From contig CAJUMS010000057.1 of assembly GCA_910587465.1 (NCBI GenBank), positions 1-16,955 on the forward strand: a stretch of DNA of 16,955 bases, read 5' to 3'. The stretch comes from an uncultured Oscillospiraceae bacterium (GTDB taxonomy: Bacteria; Bacillota; Clostridia; Oscillospirales; Ruminococcaceae). The notes beneath the pieces are model-generated. The model had not been told where the DNA came from. It searched no databases and saw only the letters and a program-made list of their open reading frames with translations. Shown in pieces: positions 14,801-16,955 of this stretch. A program made the translations under genes and the position numbers. How positions within the stretch are numbered: the first letter of the stretch is position 1; the number at the start of each line of letters is the position of its first letter.

Positions 14801-16702
14801 TTGCAATACATCCCAAACAATCTTATATCTTTTATTATCATTCAGAGCTTCTTCCGGTTCCATTCCTGCTGGAATGCCTATTGGGAGAATGATGTAACCA
14901 TATTGTTTACCCTCAGTTTTACGCATAACTCTACCGACTGATTGAATAATATCCACGATTGAGTTGCGGGGATTGAGGAACATAACGGCATCTAGAGCAG
15001 GAACATCAATACCTTCAGACAGACAACGAGCATTTGAAAGCACACGACAGTTATTGCTCGAAATATTTTCTTTAAGCCAATCTATGCGGTTTTTCCTTAC
15101 AAGTGCATTATCTGTACCGTCAACGTGACTGAGCTGTACAGTAACAAGACTATCATCGTGACTATTAAGCATCAGTTCGTTCTGGATTTCCTCAAACATA
15201 GCCACAAACTTTTTTGAAGCCTTGATACTACTGTTGAATGCGACAGCTCTGCGCATAGGTGTCGGATCGTTTGCAAAATAGTTTTCTTCACTTTCAAAAA
15301 GCGTCTTCTTTGACAAACCATTCAGACAACCGAGTATTTTTACGCTATCATCAAGTGTTAATTCGCTGCTCCTATCGGTCAGAAGATTTTGAAGTCTTTT
15401 ACTTACATAGTTTTCGTCAACAGCAAGCACTATAACCTTGTAATCCGAAAGCAGACCTAAAGAAACAGCTTGGGAAAACCCTAAACTATAAAACTCCTTA
15501 CCATATACGCTTTCATCATCCATAGAGCAAAGCAATGCGTTGCCTTCACTTGCCTTCTTTTTGCTTTCATCTCCGTAAATACGAGGTGTAGCAGTCATAT
15601 ACAAGCGTTTATTAGCCTTGATAAAATCATTAGAGTGCACCTTGACAAAATTGCTTTCATTCTCACCGGCAATAGTTACTCCTGTTGTGCGATGAGCTTC
15701 ATCGCAAATGATGATGTTGAAATTGATACCGCTTTTCTTTTGAAAAGCATTGACAACATCAATGGATTGATACGTTGAAAAAAAGAAATTAAGTGTTTTA
15801 GTATTAGAGCCATAATACTTACTTATCAGTCTGTTTACATCGGTGGTCGCAGGAATAACCAAGTCTGTAATGCTGTTAATATTGTCTGAAGTCTTGCTTG
15901 CTTTTGGATCGGAACAAATAGCATAGACATTGTATTCATACTTAGACTGAGCAGACCATTCTGTCAATGTTTGGTTAAGTAGAGAGATTGATGGAACTAA
16001 AAACAACACGTTGCCTATACCGTTGGTAACAGCTTCAGCTATTTTAAGCGCTGTAAAGGTCTTGCCCGTGCCGCAAGCCATAATCAATTTGCCGCGGTCG
16101 GCATCTTCAAAGCCATTGATTACAGCATTTATTGCTTCAATCTGGTGAGGACGTTCCTTTTTCTTTGAGCAGACTTTCATATCATCAATTTTTTCAAGAG
16201 TGAAGCTGTCCCAGTCTATACCAGAGTCTTTAAGGTCTTGCAGACGGATACGCGTAACAGGCGGAAACTGTCCTATAATCGTTTCTTCAGCATTAGATGA
16301 CCATTTATCAGTCGTTGATACAATGATACGTTCAGAATATCTATGCTCTACACCGTTAATATAAAAAGCCTTTCCCGAAGCTGAAAGGAAAGTGTCTACA
16401 TCATCCTTTGATATATAGTTGTTCTCATCATAGAATTTACATTGTATAGCGCAGAATTCATCCTTATCCCTCAGTTTTGCAACAAGGTCAATGCCAATAT
16501 CGTGAATACTTGAATAGGGAAATTGACTCCACAGCCACAATTGATCATACATTTGGGAGTATAGTGGGCTTGTGAGAAAGTATTTTTGCATAAAACGCTC
16601 AAATTTAGAACCTTGATCGCTCTTATTTTGTGAGACATGCCTTAAATTAAGCATAAGCTGCTCAAAACTACCATCTATGTACATTTTAGAAAAGTTATCC
16701 AT
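11855..16702 (-). CDS. Type ISP (LlaGI-like) single-polypeptide restriction-modification enzyme
   Basis: 1615 residues, close to LlaGI (about 1580). The domain order is that of Type ISP enzymes. An N-terminal Mrr-like nuclease has Glu35, Asp72 (HDIGIDLV) and Gln87-x-Lys89. A superfamily 2 translocase follows with Walker A ACGTGKT (209-215), DEAH at 334-337, TATPR motif III, and QSVGRVMR motif VI near 586-593. A helical coupler (about 700-870) leads to an N6-adenine methyltransferase with motif I DPFTGTG (from Asp895) and NPPY (1009-1012), and then a C-terminal target-recognition region (about 1150-1615). Known mechanism: the enzyme recognises an asymmetric site, methylates one strand, translocates along DNA with ATP, and cuts when two enzymes converge head to head. 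One gene gives both modification and restriction. All catalytic motifs look intact and no frameshift is seen. The start has GAGGAG nine bases upstream. The recognition sequence cannot be read from the protein. It is the first gene of the operon with the kinase. Confidence 0.93.
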   Translation of the reverse strand: MDNFSKMYIDGSFEQLMLNLRHVSQNKSDQGSKFERFMQKYFLTSPLYSQMYDQLWLWSQFPYSSIHDIGIDLVAKLRDKDEFCAIQCKFYDENNYISKDDVDTFLSASGKAFYINGVEHRYSERIIVSTTDKWSSNAEETIIGQFPPVTRIRLQDLKDSGIDWDSFTLEKIDDMKVCSKKKERPHQIEAINAVINGFEDADRGKLIMACGTGKTFTALKIAEAVTNGIGNVLFLVPSISLLNQTLTEWSAQSKYEYNVYAICSDPKASKTSDNINSITDLVIPATTDVNRLISKYYGSNTKTLNFFFSTYQSIDVVNAFQKKSGINFNIIICDEAHRTTGVTIAGENESNFVKVHSNDFIKANKRLYMTATPRIYGDESKKKASEGNALLCSMDDESVYGKEFYSLGFSQAVSLGLLSDYKVIVLAVDENYVSKRLQNLLTDRSSELTLDDSVKILGCLNGLSKKTLFESEENYFANDPTPMRRAVAFNSSIKASKKFVAMFEEIQNELMLNSHDDSLVTVQLSHVDGTDNALVRKNRIDWLKENISSNNCRVLSNARCLSEGIDVPALDAVMFLNPRNSIVDIIQSVGRVMRKTEGKQYGYIILPIGIPAGMEPEEALNDNKRYKIVWDVLQALRAHDDRFNNTINKIDLNRKKPDNIQIIGVTGSGDYDGNDTSESYHQLQLNYDDLEKWKNSVYAKIVKKCGSRRYWETWAKDIADIANRHIEEIKLLIKKPDIAPKFKEFLKSLQQNLNSSIKTSDAIEMLAQHMITKPVFDALFEDYEFVKNNPVSRIMQDMLAILDEKALDKEQETLDKFYQSVQERAKGIDNAESKQKIIIELYEQFFKNALPKQVVKLGIVYTPVEIVDFIIKSVDYVLRDKFNSSLNDKGVHVLDPFTGTGTFIVRLLRSGLIDIDNLLYKYTNEIHANEIVLLAYYIATINIEETFHDLIGADSYTQFEGIVLTDTFAMTENQRAKETDGERLESMFVENSARAEKQLKAPITVIISNPPYSVGQKTGNDNNQNTTYPYLDKAIASTYVMRSTSTLTRNAYDSYIRAFRWATDRLGDNGIIGFVSNGSYLDSVALDGFRECLIEDFNHIYVFNLRGDQRTLGETSRKEGGKIFGSGSRTPVAITILVKRKGVKKDGYVSYHDIGDYLSREQKLAIISEFGDIGAIKWSFITPNDNNDWINQRNQSYINFIALGDKKKQEQTSVYLDNYASGLSTNRDVWIYSYSAKQAKTHSEQMIAFYNSERKRCFEELRQQKEQGIISSTDKKAVETYLMNIRSNDTAKISWSAGLTTSFFHNIAIKPTDCIRRASYRPFCKKYLAYNKDIIERPSKWNSIIPDDEHSNLVICVSGAPLKKNFSVVITDTIQDLHFMENSICFPLFMYAKEEKHNDYQMSLFGDLVEDTTTYKKRYAISDAALTKFKGIYGERVTKEDIFYYLYAVLHNKDYIAAYADNLAKEMVRIPTLEKFPKYVDIGRQLADLHLNYETPVDTSELGIDILITKEDYAVSKMCFKKYGKENDKSTLIFNNYITISNIPERAYEYVVNGRSAIEWIMESYRVKTDRDSGITDDPNTYGDEKYIFNLLLSVISVSLKTLDLIDAMPEYKEI

Positions 16703-16735
16703 ATGTTTTTTCTCCTCGCATCTTTTCGCTTTAAT

Positions 16736-16744
16736 AGCATAACA
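16736..16744 (-). promoter_or_regulatory. Possible extended -10 promoter of the restriction-modification gene
   Basis: Minus strand TGTTATGCT is an extended -10 (TGnTATnnT) about 35 bases before the ATG at 16702. No good -35 box lies 17 bases upstream. It is the best candidate I see in the 181 bases between the tRNA and the gene. Confidence 0.3.
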
Positions 16745-16839
16745 TCACACTTTTTAACACCGTACTACTTGCTTTAACAAGATTGACAGGTACAATGTTA
16801 TTAATTTGTAAAACCGATCAATAGCATTTCATATTATAA

Positions 16840-16875
16840 AATTGAAAACCGCTCAAAACTAAATTTCGAGCGGTT
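16840..16875 (-). terminator. Rho-independent terminator of the tRNA-Thr transcript
   Basis: AACCGCTC (16847-16854) pairs perfectly with GAGCGGTT (16868-16875); the minus strand then reads TTTTCAATTTTATAAT. It lies eight bases beyond the tRNA 3' end and isolates the restriction-modification gene from the tRNA promoter. Confidence 0.8.
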
Positions 16876-16883
16876 CATATTTT

Positions 16884-16955
16884 TGGAGCTAGTGAACGGA
16901 CTCGAACCCCCGACCTGCGCATTACGAATGCGCTGCTCTACCGACTGAGCTACAC
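16884..16955 (-). tRNA. tRNA-Thr (anticodon CGT), first 4 nt outside the window
   Basis: The 72 nt seen fold as a tRNA. The D-stem is GCTC/GAGC and the anticodon stem GCGCA/TGCGC holds loop TTCGTAA, so the anticodon is CGT (Thr, codon ACG). The variable loop is AGGTC and the T-loop TTCGAGT. The acceptor 3' strand is CACTAGC, then T73 and an encoded CCA. The visible GTG fits a full GCTAGTG 5' strand and a 76-nt total length. Oddity: T-stem arms GGGGG and CCGTT give two G-C pairs, one G-G clash and two G-U pairs, while every other stem is perfect. This suggests the two sides of the T-loop have different histories. tRNA 3' ends are classic integration sites for genomic islands. Confidence 0.92.

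Noticed and set aside
16744..16755. Shared 12-base string ATCACACTTTTT near the small RNA promoter (5153-5164) and the restriction-modification gene promoter
   Set aside because: A 12-base match is expected by chance several times in a window of this size, and the distances to the -10 boxes differ.

Overview
The window looks like an accessory (defence or mobile) island of a low-to-moderate GC Firmicute, most likely a gut Clostridia (Oscillospiraceae/Ruminococcaceae-like). The reasons are several TTGACA-17-TATAAT promoters, strong AGGAGG ribosome binding sites, short U-tailed terminators and the gene families present. The species cannot be fixed from the sequence. No integrase, transposase, CRISPR array or cas gene is visible.

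Layout from left to right. (1) 1-551, minus: the 5' part of a RepA-like AAA_25 ATPase, typical of plasmid or integrative-element cores, with a TTG start. (2) 705-2162, minus, and 2352-3551, plus: two different ATPases (ATPase_2/DUF234 and AAA_14/DUF4143) read from back-to-back strong promoters in a 170-base divergent region full of nested palindromes. (3) 3751-5043 and 5279-6178, plus: an AT-rich pair, an AAA_15/21-type SMC-like ATPase and a 299-residue protein I do not recognise. Between them, on the minus strand, lies a complete small transcription unit (promoter, about 75 nt, intrinsic terminator) that looks like an orphan small RNA. (4) 6303-8351 and 8356-9303, plus: a two-gene operon of a RecQ-type helicase fused to a ComF-like phosphoribosyltransferase domain, followed by a DprA (SLOG-fold) protein. 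(5) 9451-9671: a decayed remnant of a second DUF4143 ATPase, about 87% identical over 213 bases to the end of the intact gene, including a 59-base perfect direct repeat. Blocks 3 and 4 are therefore bracketed by homologous DNA. (6) 16702 down to 9696, minus: a 1615-residue single-chain Type ISP restriction-modification enzyme (nuclease, translocase and adenine methyltransferase), a Ser/Thr protein kinase 55 bases downstream, and an HTH protein whose C-terminus resembles sigma region 4. (7) 16884-16955, minus: the 3' 72 nt of a tRNA-Thr(CGT) gene with its terminator. Its T-stem pairs badly, as expected if a recombination event joined two different tRNA halves.

Most genes here belong to families that sense, translocate on, cut or modify DNA. 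The Type ISP enzyme is the only one with an established anti-phage mechanism. The RecQ-PRTase/DprA operon, the ATPase-sRNA-unknown set and the restriction enzyme-kinase-HTH set are the best candidates for undescribed systems. Functional coupling inside each is inferred from gene order, spacing and domain logic, not shown.
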